From NCBI GenBank assembly GCA_964632005.1, contig CAZWAP010000009.1:12351-76350 (forward strand): a stretch of DNA of 64,000 nt. The letters run 5' to 3'. The notes beneath the pieces were generated by a model. It ran no database searches. It was given only the letters and a program-made list of their open reading frames with translations, and was not told the origin of the DNA. The position numbers and the translations under genes are program-made. Each line of letters begins with the position of its first letter. Positions within the stretch are counted from its first letter, which is position 1. The DNA is from CAZWAP01 sp964632005 (GTDB taxonomy: Bacteria > Planctomycetota > Phycisphaerae > Sedimentisphaerales > Anaerobacaceae). Shown piece after piece: positions 25,832-34,121 of this stretch.

Positions 25832-27189
25832 CCGTAAGCCCCCTTTATCCTGCCGGCCCCACTGAACCCCTCGTAACTGCGCATCAGCAGATTCGCCTCG
25901 ATTTTTTGGACCAGGTCAAGTGAGACACTCACGACAATCAACAAACCCGTTCCGCCGAGGAAGTTCGCCACCCTCCAATCGATATCCATAACATTGGCGA
26001 CGAGCGACGGTACGACCGCAATGATAGCGAGGAACGAAGCTCCGTAGAACGTGATCCTCGTCATCACCGATTCGAGATACTCGGCCGTTCTTCGCCCAGG
26101 TCGAAGCCCCGGGATAAAGCTCCCGGCGTCGCGGAGATTCTTGGCCATTTCCTTGGGCTGAAACTGCACGGTGACCCAGAAATAAGCAAACAGAAATATC
26201 AACAGAATATACAGTACGTTGTAGATGTAGCCCCGGAAGTTGAAGGCATCTCTGAGAGTTTGCAGAATGCTCGAGTCGGTGAATCTCGCGGCCAGCTGGC
26301 TGATTATAACCGGCGGAAACACCATAAACGCCGAGGCGAAGATTATGGGCATCACACCGCCGTGGTTTACACGAAGCGGTAGGTAATGCCTCTGGCCACC
26401 ATAGACGCGACGACCCCGCATCTGCTTGGCCTGCTGTATGGGTATCCGCCGCTGGCCCTGTGTGATGAGTATCGCACCGGCAACCACGAATATGAATGCC
26501 GCGATGAGGAAAATCACCTTATCTAAACCAACCGCCCCGGAGGCCGACGCACCAACGCTCAGATCAACCTTCTCGGCGAGCGTCCGTATAGCCCAGGGCA
26601 TCCTTGCGATGATGCCGGCCATTATGATAAGGCTGATGCCGTTACCGATGCCGTATTCGTCTATCTGCTCGCCGAGCCACATCAGGAAAACTGTGCCGGC
26701 CGTCATCCCGACGACGCCCATAAGAAGCGCCTGCTTGTACATACCTGCATACGTCAGACCTCTGCCCCCCAGTAACTTCATAAACATCAATGCCTGGATG
26801 ACACAGATAAGAACCGTCAAATACCGGGTATACTCCTGTATCTTCTTGTAGCCGGTCTGACCTTCCTGCCGCAGTTTCTTCAAGGTTGGGACTATCTCGC
26901 CCAGAAGCATAAGGATAATAGAGGCGGTGATATACGGCATAATTCCAAGCCCGAAAAGGCTGCTCCTCTGGAGCGTGCCGCCGGTGAACATCTGCATATA
27001 CTCGGCAGCCCTGCCCAGCGGCGTGTCAGCAGCCCCACGCGATTCGGCGATGGCAGCTATCGCACGCTGGTCAAAGCCCGGTACGGGTATGTGAAAGCCG
27101 ATCCTGTAGATTATCAGTAGAGCCAGCGTAAATACAACCTTGTTACGCAGGTCCCGAATCCTGAAAATGTTGACTATTGTCCCAAGCAT
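25828..27189 (-). CDS. secY: Preprotein translocase subunit SecY
   Basis: A 453-residue channel protein with ten transmembrane segments. Visible are the N-terminal RIPDLRNK-type start, plug/TM2 region (LFGLGIMPYITASIIL), TM4-TM5 and IDEYGIGNGISLIIMAGI, and the cytoplasmic loop GQRRIPIQQAKQMRGR that binds SecA/ribosome, then FRPGRRTAEYLE-like loop near 370. Length is typical. It forms SecYEG with the SecE at 51888. Confidence 0.97.
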   Translation of the reverse strand: MLGTIVNIFRIRDLRNKVVFTLALLIIYRIGFHIPVPGFDQRAIAAIAESRGAADTPLGRAAEYMQMFTGGTLQRSSLFGLGIMPYITASIILMLLGEIVPTLKKLRQEGQTGYKKIQEYTRYLTVLICVIQALMFMKLLGGRGLTYAGMYKQALLMGVVGMTAGTVFLMWLGEQIDEYGIGNGISLIIMAGIIARMPWAIRTLAEKVDLSVGASASGAVGLDKVIFLIAAFIFVVAGAILITQGQRRIPIQQAKQMRGRRVYGGQRHYLPLRVNHGGVMPIIFASAFMVFPPVIISQLAARFTDSSILQTLRDAFNFRGYIYNVLYILLIFLFAYFWVTVQFQPKEMAKNLRDAGSFIPGLRPGRRTAEYLESVMTRITFYGASFLAIIAVVPSLVANVMDIDWRVANFLGGTGLLIVVSVSLDLVQKIEANLLMRSYEGFSGAGRIKGAYG

Positions 27190-27253
27190 TGTATCACATC
27201 CCGTTCTTCGCCATCTGCCTTCTCGGCACCGCCGGTCGGCCCAAACGCGAACG

Positions 27254-27697
27254 TCAAATCACCTTCGCTGTGCCCCCGGAAGATACAATTTTCTGCTCGG
27301 CGGTCTTACTGAACTTGTGCGCGCTAACCTGAAGTCTCTTGGTCAACTCGCCGTTGCCGAGAATCTTGACTCTGCTCTTGAGGCTGTCGATCAAACCTGC
27401 CTCGGACAACTGCTCAACGCCCACTTCAGCACCGTCATCAAACCTTTCAAGCTGGCAGACGTTCACAATCTCGCACCGTCTCGCAAATCTCGCATTGTTG
27501 AAGCCCCGCTTCGGAATCCGACGGAAGAAAGGCATCTGGCCTCCCTCGTACAAACTCAGCGACTGTGCGCCCGACCTGCTTCCGGCACCCTTATGCCCCC
27601 GGCCGCAAGTCTTTCCATGGCCGCTCGCTCTGCCCCTGCCGAGACGCTTGCGAGCCTTTTTCTTACCTGCCACTGAAGTTATCTCGTGATTCAACAT
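27254..27697 (-). CDS. rplO: Ribosomal protein uL15
   Basis: About 147 residues from the Met at 27697, which gives MLNHEITSVAGKKKARKRLGRG close to the family start. The glycine-rich basic region GRGRASGHGKTCGRGHKG and GGQMPFFRRIPKRGF are diagnostic. It comes directly after rpsE with no room for rpmD (uL30) between the two genes. Confidence 0.95.
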   Translation of the reverse strand: MLNHEITSVAGKKKARKRLGRGRASGHGKTCGRGHKGAGSRSGAQSLSLYEGGQMPFFRRIPKRGFNNARFARRCEIVNVCQLERFDDGAEVGVEQLSEAGLIDSLKSRVKILGNGELTKRLQVSAHKFSKTAEQKIVSSGGTAKVI

Positions 27698-27727
27698 CCA
27701 GGTAACCCAACCATCAATTGCCAATCG

Positions 27728-28246
27728 CTATGCCCTGATTTGCACGCCCCTTGCGGATTCAACCATCTCCTTCGTACGCAGCTTCAACAATCCCTCGAGA
27801 GTCGCCTTGACAACGTTCTTGGGAGACGTGCTCCCATAGACTTTTGTCAGTACATCCTGCACCCCGGCAAATTCCAGCACCGCCCGTGCACTGGAACCGG
27901 CAATAACCCCGGTCCCAGGGGTGGCCGGAACCAGAACAATTTTGGTGGCCCTGTACTTGCCGATTACCTGGTGCGGAATGGTCCTTCCCGCCAGGCAAAT
28001 CTTATGCAGCGATTTCTTGGCGTCCTTAATGCCCTTCTCAACGGCGAGCGGAACCTCGTTGGCCTTGCCATACCCCACACCAACAGTACCGGCCCGGTCG
28101 CCGACCACAACCAGCGCGGTAAAACTGAACCTCCGACCGCCCTTGACCACCTTGGCACAACGGAAAACCTTTACAACCGTATCTTCGAGCGGTTTTTCTT
28201 CCTGGTCGGCCAGTTTATTAGCTTTATTAACCGGTTCGACAGCCAA
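27728..28246 (-). CDS. rpsE: Ribosomal protein uS5
   Basis: A 172-residue protein with the S5 N-terminal double-stranded-RNA-binding fold (FSFTALVVVGDRAGTVGVGYGKANEVPLAVEKG) and C-terminal domain (GTGVIAGSSARAVLEFAGVQDVLTKVYGS). It shapes the decoding centre and mRNA entry. The N-terminus is about 10 residues acidic/basic extra. Located between rplR and rplO. Confidence 0.97.
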   Translation of the reverse strand: MAVEPVNKANKLADQEEKPLEDTVVKVFRCAKVVKGGRRFSFTALVVVGDRAGTVGVGYGKANEVPLAVEKGIKDAKKSLHKICLAGRTIPHQVIGKYRATKIVLVPATPGTGVIAGSSARAVLEFAGVQDVLTKVYGSTSPKNVVKATLEGLLKLRTKEMVESARGVQIRA

Positions 28247-28276
28247 CTTTTCTTCTCCAAATAATATGCCACAGCG

Positions 28277-28642
28277 TCAGAAGACCAGCCCGGCTTCTCT
28301 CGCCGCCTCGGCAAGCGCCTTGACTCTGCCGTGAAACTTATAGCGGTTCTTGTCGAAGCAAACGCACTTAATACCCACGCTAACGGCCTGCCTTGCCACG
28401 GCTTCCCCCACCAGCCGGGCGGCTTCTACGCCGCTGATGCCGGATACGCGGTCCCTCAAGCCCTTGGTCCGGGTACTTGAGGCCACAAGCGTCGCGCCCG
28501 CAGTGTCGTCGATTATCTGCGCATAAATATGCCGGTTCGAGCGAAATACCGAGAGCCTTGGACGCTCCCGCGTCCCGAAGACCTTCTTTCGCACGTGATA
28601 CTTGCGCCTCAGCGCCGCTCTTTTGACCTGATCAGCCCTCAT
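28277..28642 (-). CDS. rplR: Ribosomal protein uL18
   Basis: A 121-residue 5S-rRNA-binding protein. RPRLSVFRSNRHIYAQIIDD is the central signature, and it ends with FHGRVKALAEAAREAGLVF. Length and position between rplF and rpsE are standard. Confidence 0.97.
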   Translation of the reverse strand: MRADQVKRAALRRKYHVRKKVFGTRERPRLSVFRSNRHIYAQIIDDTAGATLVASSTRTKGLRDRVSGISGVEAARLVGEAVARQAVSVGIKCVCFDKNRYKFHGRVKALAEAAREAGLVF

Positions 28643-28665
28643 ACAAAAAGATTACTCCGACTATG

Positions 28666-29247
28666 CTACACACCTCCGGAAGTAAACGCCTTGCCCACCT
28701 TGCGCCGCACCTGTTCGTCGGCATAGCGGATGCCCTTTCCCTTGTAGGGCTCGGGCGGTCTTATCGCCCTGATATCAGCGGCAAATTGCCCGAGCAGGTG
28801 TTTATCAATGCTCGACAGGGTGAACTTCGCGGGCACATCATTGCCCCTCGTGGTGCCGACCTCGATCTTCACCTCGAGACCCTTGGGTATGGGCAGCTCC
28901 ACAGGGTGCGAATATCCGACCTGGAAAACAAGCTTGCCGCCCTGCTCTTTGACCGAGTACCCCGTACCGTACACCTCCATTTGCTTTGAAAAACCCTTGC
29001 TGACTCCGGCAACCATATTCGCCACCAGGGCCCTCATTGTCCCGTGCAACTGCTTGCTTCGGCGGTCCTGTGGCTTGTCGTTTTCAAGGACAACGCAACT
29101 GCCAGCCTGGTCAACCTTCACCTTTATCCGCGGATGGCAGTCCATCTCGAGGCTGCCCAACGGACCGCTGACCTTGATCGACTGGCCCTTTTGTTCGACC
29201 GTCACGCCGCTTGGAATCAGGACAGGTTTTTTCCCTATACGACTCAT
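28666..29247 (-). CDS. rplF: Ribosomal protein uL6
   Basis: A 193-residue protein with two tandem L6 folds. It starts MSRIGKKPVLIPSGV. The C-terminal signature PEPYKGKGIRYADEQVRRKVGKA is complete. It is slightly longer than the 177-180 usual. Its ATG directly follows the rpsH TAA with no gap (29248), indicating coupled translation. Confidence 0.97.
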   Translation of the reverse strand: MSRIGKKPVLIPSGVTVEQKGQSIKVSGPLGSLEMDCHPRIKVKVDQAGSCVVLENDKPQDRRSKQLHGTMRALVANMVAGVSKGFSKQMEVYGTGYSVKEQGGKLVFQVGYSHPVELPIPKGLEVKIEVGTTRGNDVPAKFTLSSIDKHLLGQFAADIRAIRPPEPYKGKGIRYADEQVRRKVGKAFTSGGV

Positions 29248-29646
29248 TTAGCTAACCGTACACAGAATCTCGCCGCCGACGTTGGCCCGCCGGCACTCAC
29301 TATCACTCATCACGCCCTTGCTCGTCGAAACAATCGCGATGCCCATGCCGCCCATGACTCGCGGCAGCTCCTGAACCGACGAGTAAATCCTTCGACCCGG
29401 CCTGCTCGTTCGTTTTATCTCGCCGATTATTGACTTGCCCTGCTCGTCGTACTTCAGGCTGATCCTGATTATTCCCTGCTTTCCGTCGTCTATGCGGTCA
29501 TAATCGAGGATATAGCCCTCCTTCTTGAGAACGGCCGCTATGCCCTCGCAGATATTGGAGGCCCGTATATTGACCTGCTCCTTGCCTACCCGGGCCGCGT
29601 TACGTATTCGCGTGAGCATATCGGCTATCGGATCACTGAGAGTCAT
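29248..29646 (-). CDS. rpsH: Ribosomal protein uS8
   Basis: A 132-residue 16S-binding protein beginning MTLSDPIADMLTRIRNA. C-terminal STSKGVMSDSECRRANVGGEILCTV is the S8 signature. Length is normal. In many bacteria uS8 regulates the spc operon translationally by binding near rplE; this window does not show whether that holds here. Confidence 0.97.
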   Translation of the reverse strand: MTLSDPIADMLTRIRNAARVGKEQVNIRASNICEGIAAVLKKEGYILDYDRIDDGKQGIIRISLKYDEQGKSIIGEIKRTSRPGRRIYSSVQELPRVMGGMGIAIVSTSKGVMSDSECRRANVGGEILCTVS

Positions 29647-29707
29647 AGCGCCCTATCTCGAATCTCCTGTACCATCAACGTTTTTCTGCATCAGGCCCAA
29701 CCATCCT

Positions 29708-29893
29708 TCACCAACTCGCCTTCTTCACGCCGGGAATCTTGCCCTCGTTGGCGAGAGTTCTAAAGCAAATACGGCAAATCTTGAATTTGCGATAGACCGC
29801 CCTCGATCTACCACAAAGCTGGCAACGCGTATATTGCCTGACACGGAACTTCTGCTTCTTTGCCGCCTTGTTCTCAAGTGCCTTGGTTGACAT
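29708..29893 (-). CDS. rpsN: Ribosomal protein uS14, short zinc type (Z)
   Basis: A 61-residue protein with CQLCGRSRAVYRKFKICRICFRTLA, the four-Cys zinc ribbon of type Z S14, and ending GKIPGVKKASW. The short zinc form differs from the ~100-residue E. coli form. It lies between rplE and rpsH. Confidence 0.97.
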   Translation of the reverse strand: MSTKALENKAAKKQKFRVRQYTRCQLCGRSRAVYRKFKICRICFRTLANEGKIPGVKKASW

Positions 29894-29935
29894 CCAGACG
29901 CTCCAAATCCTGCTAATTGAATCCCCGCCTTACAG

Positions 29936-30490
29936 TCATTTCTGCTGCGGCAGCTCCCTGAACGGCATCCCGAATAGCTGAAGCATTCTCCTGCCTTCTT
30001 CGTCCGTCTCGGCGGAGGTTACAAACGTTATGTTCATTCCCTGCTGGAATTCCACCTTGGCCGGGTTGATCTCCGGGAAGACGGTCTGCTCGGTCAGGCC
30101 CATCGAGTAGTTGCCGCGGCCGTCAAAGCTCTTTGGGCTCAGGCCCCGGAAGTCTCGCACGCGGGGGATTGCAAGGTTGATAAGCCTGTCCATAAACTCG
30201 TACATCCTCGCTCCCCGTAGCGTGACCTTCAGGCCGGTCTCCATACCCGCCCGGACCTTGAAGTTCGAGACGCTCTTTTTCGCCTTGCAAACGGCAGGCA
30301 TCTGGCCCGTGATCATCATCAGATCCTTCTTGGCCGAGTCCAGGAACTTCTTGTCCTGCGTCGCCCTTCCGACCCCCATGGAAACGACTACCTTCTCCAT
30401 ACGCGGAACGGCCATAGGATTCTTGTAGCCGAACTCCTGGGTCAGCTCGGCGATTATCTTGGACTGGTATAAATCTCTCAAACGCGCCAT
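29936..30490 (-). CDS. rplE: Ribosomal protein uL5
   Basis: A 184-residue protein of the central protuberance binding 5S rRNA. Signatures are PRMEKVVVSMGVGRATQD near residue 29 and TVFPEINPAKVEFQQGMNITFVTSA near 135. Normal length. Positioned between rplX and rpsN. Confidence 0.97.
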   Translation of the reverse strand: MARLRDLYQSKIIAELTQEFGYKNPMAVPRMEKVVVSMGVGRATQDKKFLDSAKKDLMMITGQMPAVCKAKKSVSNFKVRAGMETGLKVTLRGARMYEFMDRLINLAIPRVRDFRGLSPKSFDGRGNYSMGLTEQTVFPEINPAKVEFQQGMNITFVTSAETDEEGRRMLQLFGMPFRELPQQK

Positions 30491-30554
30491 CAGGAAACCT
30501 GTCGTACAACCTTGCTCTTATCGGTTCTCCTACAACGAAAACCTGCTCAAAATT

Positions 30555-30872
30555 CTAAATCTCCGTACCGTCGGCAAAGACACGTTTTTTTCTGCCATCC
30601 TTGTTCAGCTTGTACCTGACCCTGCCGCCCCTTGATGTCTTCGTATTCACGGGCAGGACATTGCTGATGTGGATAGGCTGCTCCACGTGGATCCGGCCGC
30701 CGTGGGGATTCTTACGCGAGGGCCTGACGTGTTTCTTGGCCAAATTGACGCCCTGTACTACGACCAGATTCTTTCGCGGCATCACCCGTAAAACCCTGCC
30801 GGTCGCACCCTTGTGTACCCCGGAAATAATCTCGACTGTATCGTTTTTCTTAACGTGTAGTGCCATTGCCAC
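30555..30872 (-). CDS. rplX: Ribosomal protein uL24
   Basis: A 105-residue protein (103 if Met3 at 30866 is used). The KOW motif is VEIISGVHKGATGRVLRVMPRKN. It ends with a GRVRYKLNKDGRKKRV stretch. It begins 18 bp after rplN. Confidence 0.96.
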   Translation of the reverse strand: MAMALHVKKNDTVEIISGVHKGATGRVLRVMPRKNLVVVQGVNLAKKHVRPSRKNPHGGRIHVEQPIHISNVLPVNTKTSRGGRVRYKLNKDGRKKRVFADGTEI

Positions 30873-30890
30873 ACCTCTTATCTGCCCGGC

Positions 30891-31277
30891 CTAAACCACT
30901 TCGCTGGCCAGGGAGATAATCTTCATATAGTTCTTCTCTCGCAGCTCACGGGCAACCGCGCCGAAAATCCGCGTGCCGATCGGGTTGCCGTCGTTGTCGA
31001 TCATCACCGCCGCGTTGCTGTCAAACCTGACGTAGCTGCCGTCGCGCCTCTTGACGGGGCTCTTAGTTCGAATAATAACGCACTTATGCACCTTCTTGTC
31101 GTCCAACTGGCAGCTCGGCAGCGACTTCTTTATCGCCACGCAAACAACGTCGCCGACGCTCGCCACGGGTCGGGAGGCCTTGCCGCGGGAGCCGCTCCTG
31201 CCCAGGACTTTTATGCACAATGCCGACTTAACCCCCGAGTTGTCGGCGATGTCCAGCATTGTCTCCTGTTGAATCAT
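30891..31277 (-). CDS. rplN: Ribosomal protein uL14
   Basis: A 128-residue protein starting MIQQETMLDIADNSGVKSA. Signature AVMIDNDGNPIGTRIFGAVARELRE is present. It is about six residues longer than most, with an extra GSRGKASRP segment. It contacts bS6/16S in a bridge. Position rpsQ-rplN-rplX is standard. Confidence 0.96.
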   Translation of the reverse strand: MIQQETMLDIADNSGVKSALCIKVLGRSGSRGKASRPVASVGDVVCVAIKKSLPSCQLDDKKVHKCVIIRTKSPVKRRDGSYVRFDSNAAVMIDNDGNPIGTRIFGAVARELREKNYMKIISLASEVV

Positions 31278-31322
31278 AATTCGTAGCTCGCGCCGTCCGT
31301 ACTAACTATCCCAAACACCGAT

Positions 31323-31583
31323 TTACACCCTGACCGCCTTGTGAACCACCCTCAACAGTCGCCAGCTCTTGGTCTTGCTTCGCGGGCGACACTGGGCAAT
31401 TTCCACCACGTCTCCGACGCCGCTTTGGTTGTGCTCGTCATGGACGCCGATCTTCGTTCTGCGACTGACGTACTTGCCATACTTCGGGTGCTTGACCTTG
31501 TAATCGATCACAACCTTGACGGACTTATTTCCACTGTTGCTGACTACCACGCCGGTTAAAGTTTTCGGTTTTCTATCCTGCAT
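31323..31583 (-). CDS. rpsQ: Ribosomal protein uS17
   Basis: An 86-residue OB-fold 16S-binding protein. Signatures are LTGVVVSNSGNKSVKVVID and a later GDVVEIAQCRPRSKTKSWRL segment. Length and order (rpmC-rpsQ-rplN) are standard. Confidence 0.96.
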   Translation of the reverse strand: MQDRKPKTLTGVVVSNSGNKSVKVVIDYKVKHPKYGKYVSRRTKIGVHDEHNQSGVGDVVEIAQCRPRSKTKSWRLLRVVHKAVRV

Positions 31584-31620
31584 TTCTGGCTTCCAATCAT
31601 CAAGAACACCCGGCGAATCG

Positions 31621-31806
31621 TCATTTACGCTCGCGTATTATCGTTTTTATCCTTGCAATGTCACGCCTGACATTTTTCATAGCCCTGGAATTTTCCAGCT
31701 TCTCGGTAACTGCCTGGGACCTCAAGTCGAACAGGTGCTTCTCGAGCTCCTCAAGCTTCTCCTGCAGCTCTTCAGGACTCATCTCGCGGTAGTGCCGTGG
31801 CTTCAT
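31621..31806 (-). CDS. rpmC: Ribosomal protein uL29
   Basis: A 61-residue helical protein at the tunnel exit: MSPEELQEKLEELEKHLFDL near the start and ENSRAMKNVRRDIARIKTII near the end are diagnostic. It forms part of the docking site for SRP and trigger factor. It starts 17 bp after rplP. Confidence 0.96.
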   Translation of the reverse strand: MKPRHYREMSPEELQEKLEELEKHLFDLRSQAVTEKLENSRAMKNVRRDIARIKTIIRERK

Positions 31807-31823
31807 CCCGACTTCCTCGCCGC

Positions 31824-32243
31824 CTACAACGAATGCCTTCTCTTGACGAACCTACACCTGACGGGCATCTTATGCGCGACCCTCAGCAGCGCCTGCTTGG
31901 CGACCTCTTCCTCGACGCCTCCTATTTCGAAGCAGACCTGGCCCGGCTTGACCCTCGCCACCCAAAACTCCGGCTCACCTTTGCCTTTACCCATGCGCGT
32001 CTCCAGCGGCTTGGCACTAACCGGCTTGTGGGGGAAGATCCTGATATAAACTTTCCCCTCGCGATGCAGAAAATGGGTGGCGGCAACCCGACCGGCCTCG
32101 ATGGTCTTGGCTGAAATCCAGCTGCTCTCGAGAGACTGCAGACCGTACTCACCGAACGCAACAAAGTTGCACCTCGAAGCGTTGCCCTTCATTCTGCCTC
32201 GCTGGCTCTTGCGATGCTTGACTCTCTTGGGCATCATCGCCAT
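31824..32243 (-). CDS. rplP: Ribosomal protein uL16
   Basis: A 139-residue protein starting MAMMPKRVKHRKSQRGRMKG. It has the FGEYGLQSLESSWISAKTIEAGR and KPLETRMGKGKGEPEFWVARVKPG segments of uL16, which contacts tRNA at the A/P sites. Normal length. Confidence 0.96.
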   Translation of the reverse strand: MAMMPKRVKHRKSQRGRMKGNASRCNFVAFGEYGLQSLESSWISAKTIEAGRVAATHFLHREGKVYIRIFPHKPVSAKPLETRMGKGKGEPEFWVARVKPGQVCFEIGGVEEEVAKQALLRVAHKMPVRCRFVKRRHSL

Positions 32244-32301
32244 TTTTCAGACCCTTTCAAAAAGCAAACGCACACAGGACCGGCATCTGCACACAAGAGC
32301 C

Positions 32302-33138
32302 TCACTCTCCGTCTTGCTGTTCACTATCCGGTTGGCCGGCCTCCTGCTCAACAACCACAGCCGGACCAGACTGATCCTTGGCTGCTGCTGTTCGCGGGCC
32401 CTGCCCGGCAGGCGCGACTCGCGCAGCGGTGCCCGTACCCCGCGAAGGCGCAACCCGCCTCGGCAACCGCCTGCGGCGACGGCTCAATTGCTCGGCTTCT
32501 TCGCCGAACTTGCCCTTATAAATCCATACCTTCACGCCGATCACCCCGTAGGTCGTCCGCGAGACCGCCACCGCATAATCCACGTTGGCGTCCAGCGTGT
32601 GAAGCGGGATGCTGCCGAGCTTTTGCGTCTCTTTTCTCGCCATCTCCGCCCCGGCCAACCGGCCCGAGCATATGATCTTGACCCCCTTGGCCCCGGCATT
32701 CATCGCCGCCTCACAAAACTGCTTCATCGTGCGCCTGAAAGAGGCCCGCTTGCTCAATTGCTCCGCTATCGCTTCGGCAACCAGGGTCGCATCGAGGTCA
32801 GGCTCCTTTATTTCGACGACGTTCACCCCAACCTTTCGGCCCGTCATCTCCTCAAGCTCTTCCCGAAGCTTATCGACTTCTCCACCCCTGGGTCCGATGA
32901 CCACGCCCGGCCGGGCGCTGTGGAGCGTTACCTTAACCTCGTTTCGCGTCCGCACTATCTCCGTCTTCGAGACCGCCCCTTTGGGCATAGACCGGTTGTA
33001 CTTCTGGTCGACGTACCGGCGGATCTTCTGGTCCTCAACGAGAAAATCACCGTAGCTGGCCTTCGGGGCATACCAGGTGCTTTGCCACCCCCGGGTTATC
33101 CCGGTCCTAAAACCAATTGGCGAGGTTTTCTGACCCAT
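32302..33138 (-). CDS. rpsC: Ribosomal protein uS3 with extended C-terminus
   Basis: A 278-residue protein. KH domain (PRGGEVDKLREELEEMTGRKVGVNVVEI) and S3 C-terminal domain (KGVKIICSGRLAGAEMARKETQKLGSIPLHTLDANVDYA and YGVIGVKVWIYKG) are complete by ~residue 212. The remaining ~65 residues form a basic, then acidic Gln/Glu-rich low-complexity tail, so it exceeds the 210-235 residues typical. It is part of the mRNA-entry helicase site. It follows rplV by 41 bp. Confidence 0.95.
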   Translation of the reverse strand: MGQKTSPIGFRTGITRGWQSTWYAPKASYGDFLVEDQKIRRYVDQKYNRSMPKGAVSKTEIVRTRNEVKVTLHSARPGVVIGPRGGEVDKLREELEEMTGRKVGVNVVEIKEPDLDATLVAEAIAEQLSKRASFRRTMKQFCEAAMNAGAKGVKIICSGRLAGAEMARKETQKLGSIPLHTLDANVDYAVAVSRTTYGVIGVKVWIYKGKFGEEAEQLSRRRRRLPRRVAPSRGTGTAARVAPAGQGPRTAAAKDQSGPAVVVEQEAGQPDSEQQDGE

Positions 33139-33179
33139 AATCGCTATCTCTTCTTAATTCGACCCCGCTGCTGCGACTT

Positions 33180-33728
33180 TCATATCTGCCTGACGGTTAC
33201 ATATATGTGGCAGGCCTTCTTCCGGATCGGATGCGCTCGTCCACGGTCCTTCGGCATCCACCGCTTCGTGCCGATCCTAACGCCTGCATCATCGACGCGG
33301 GCCTCACAGACGTACAGATTATCGACGTTCGCTCTCTGCTCGTCCGCGTCGGCAATGGCTGCCTTGAGCACCTTGTTGACCATCCCGGCCGCCCGCTTCT
33401 TCGTGAACTTCAGAATATCCATCGCATCCTGGACCGTTCGCCCGACTATCAATTGCGTCACAAGGCGAGCCTTCCTCGCAGAGATGGGCGCGAAGCGATA
33501 CGACGAACGCCAGTCACAAAGGTCATTCTCTTCCACGCCCAGGGCATCGGCCAAGCGGCTGATATCTTCACTTCGCGGCTTGGGCTTGAACAACCCTTTT
33601 TGCCAGTTCTTGATCGCAACGAATGCCTCCTCCTCGTCGAGACCCGGCCTGGCCAAATGCCCGGCCAACAGGCGGATGTCGGCCCGCCGCCGCTCGCATA
33701 GCTCTCTAAATCTCTCAGCACTCAACAT
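33180..33728 (-). CDS. rplV: Ribosomal protein uL22 with ~72-residue N-terminal helix-turn-helix-like extension
   Basis: A 182-residue protein. From residue ~74 (SSYRFAPISARKARLVTQLI) to the end (RAHPIRKKACHIYVTVRQI) it is a normal uL22 of ~110 residues, the protein whose loop lines the peptide exit tunnel. Residues 1-72 are extra, starting MLSAERFRELCERRRADI and containing PRSEDISRLADALGVEENDL. The second stretch looks like the turn and recognition helix of an XRE-type helix-turn-helix. The one reading frame carries both parts, and the only other in-frame Met lies beyond the extension, so it is very likely translated. Confidence 0.93.
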   Translation of the reverse strand: MLSAERFRELCERRRADIRLLAGHLARPGLDEEEAFVAIKNWQKGLFKPKPRSEDISRLADALGVEENDLCDWRSSYRFAPISARKARLVTQLIVGRTVQDAMDILKFTKKRAAGMVNKVLKAAIADADEQRANVDNLYVCEARVDDAGVRIGTKRWMPKDRGRAHPIRKKACHIYVTVRQI

Positions 33729-33792
33729 ATACCAGTATCCCGCTGTCGCAGCTCACCGGTCCACCCGTCGTCAGGGCGAACCTACACCCAAC

Positions 33793-34062
33793 CTACTTTA
33801 TCTTCTTGCTCGAATGGCCCCTGAATGTCCTCGTGGGCGAAAACTCGCCCAGCTTGTGGCCCACCATATCCTCGGTCACAAAAACCTTGTGGAAAAGCTT
33901 GCCGTTGTGAACCAGAAACGTAAAACCAACGAACTCGGGGATTATGGTGCACCTTCGCGCCCAGGTCTTTATCGGCTCACGCGAGCCCGAATTCACCTGC
34001 TTGGTGACCTTGTTAAAGAGCTTTTCATCAACGTAAGGTCCTTTTTTAAGAGATCGTCCCAT
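33793..34062 (-). CDS. rpsS: Ribosomal protein uS19
   Basis: An 89-residue 30S head protein beginning MGRSLKKGPYVDEKLFNKV. RRCTIIPEFVGFTFLVHNGK and HKLGEFSPTRTFRGH are diagnostic. Order rplB-rpsS-rplV is standard. Confidence 0.97.
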   Translation of the reverse strand: MGRSLKKGPYVDEKLFNKVTKQVNSGSREPIKTWARRCTIIPEFVGFTFLVHNGKLFHKVFVTEDMVGHKLGEFSPTRTFRGHSSKKIK

Positions 34063-34121
34063 TCTTCAAATCTCGATTTGCCCGATCAGGCAGGCCACCC
34101 CTGCAGGGGCCTGCCTTCAGG

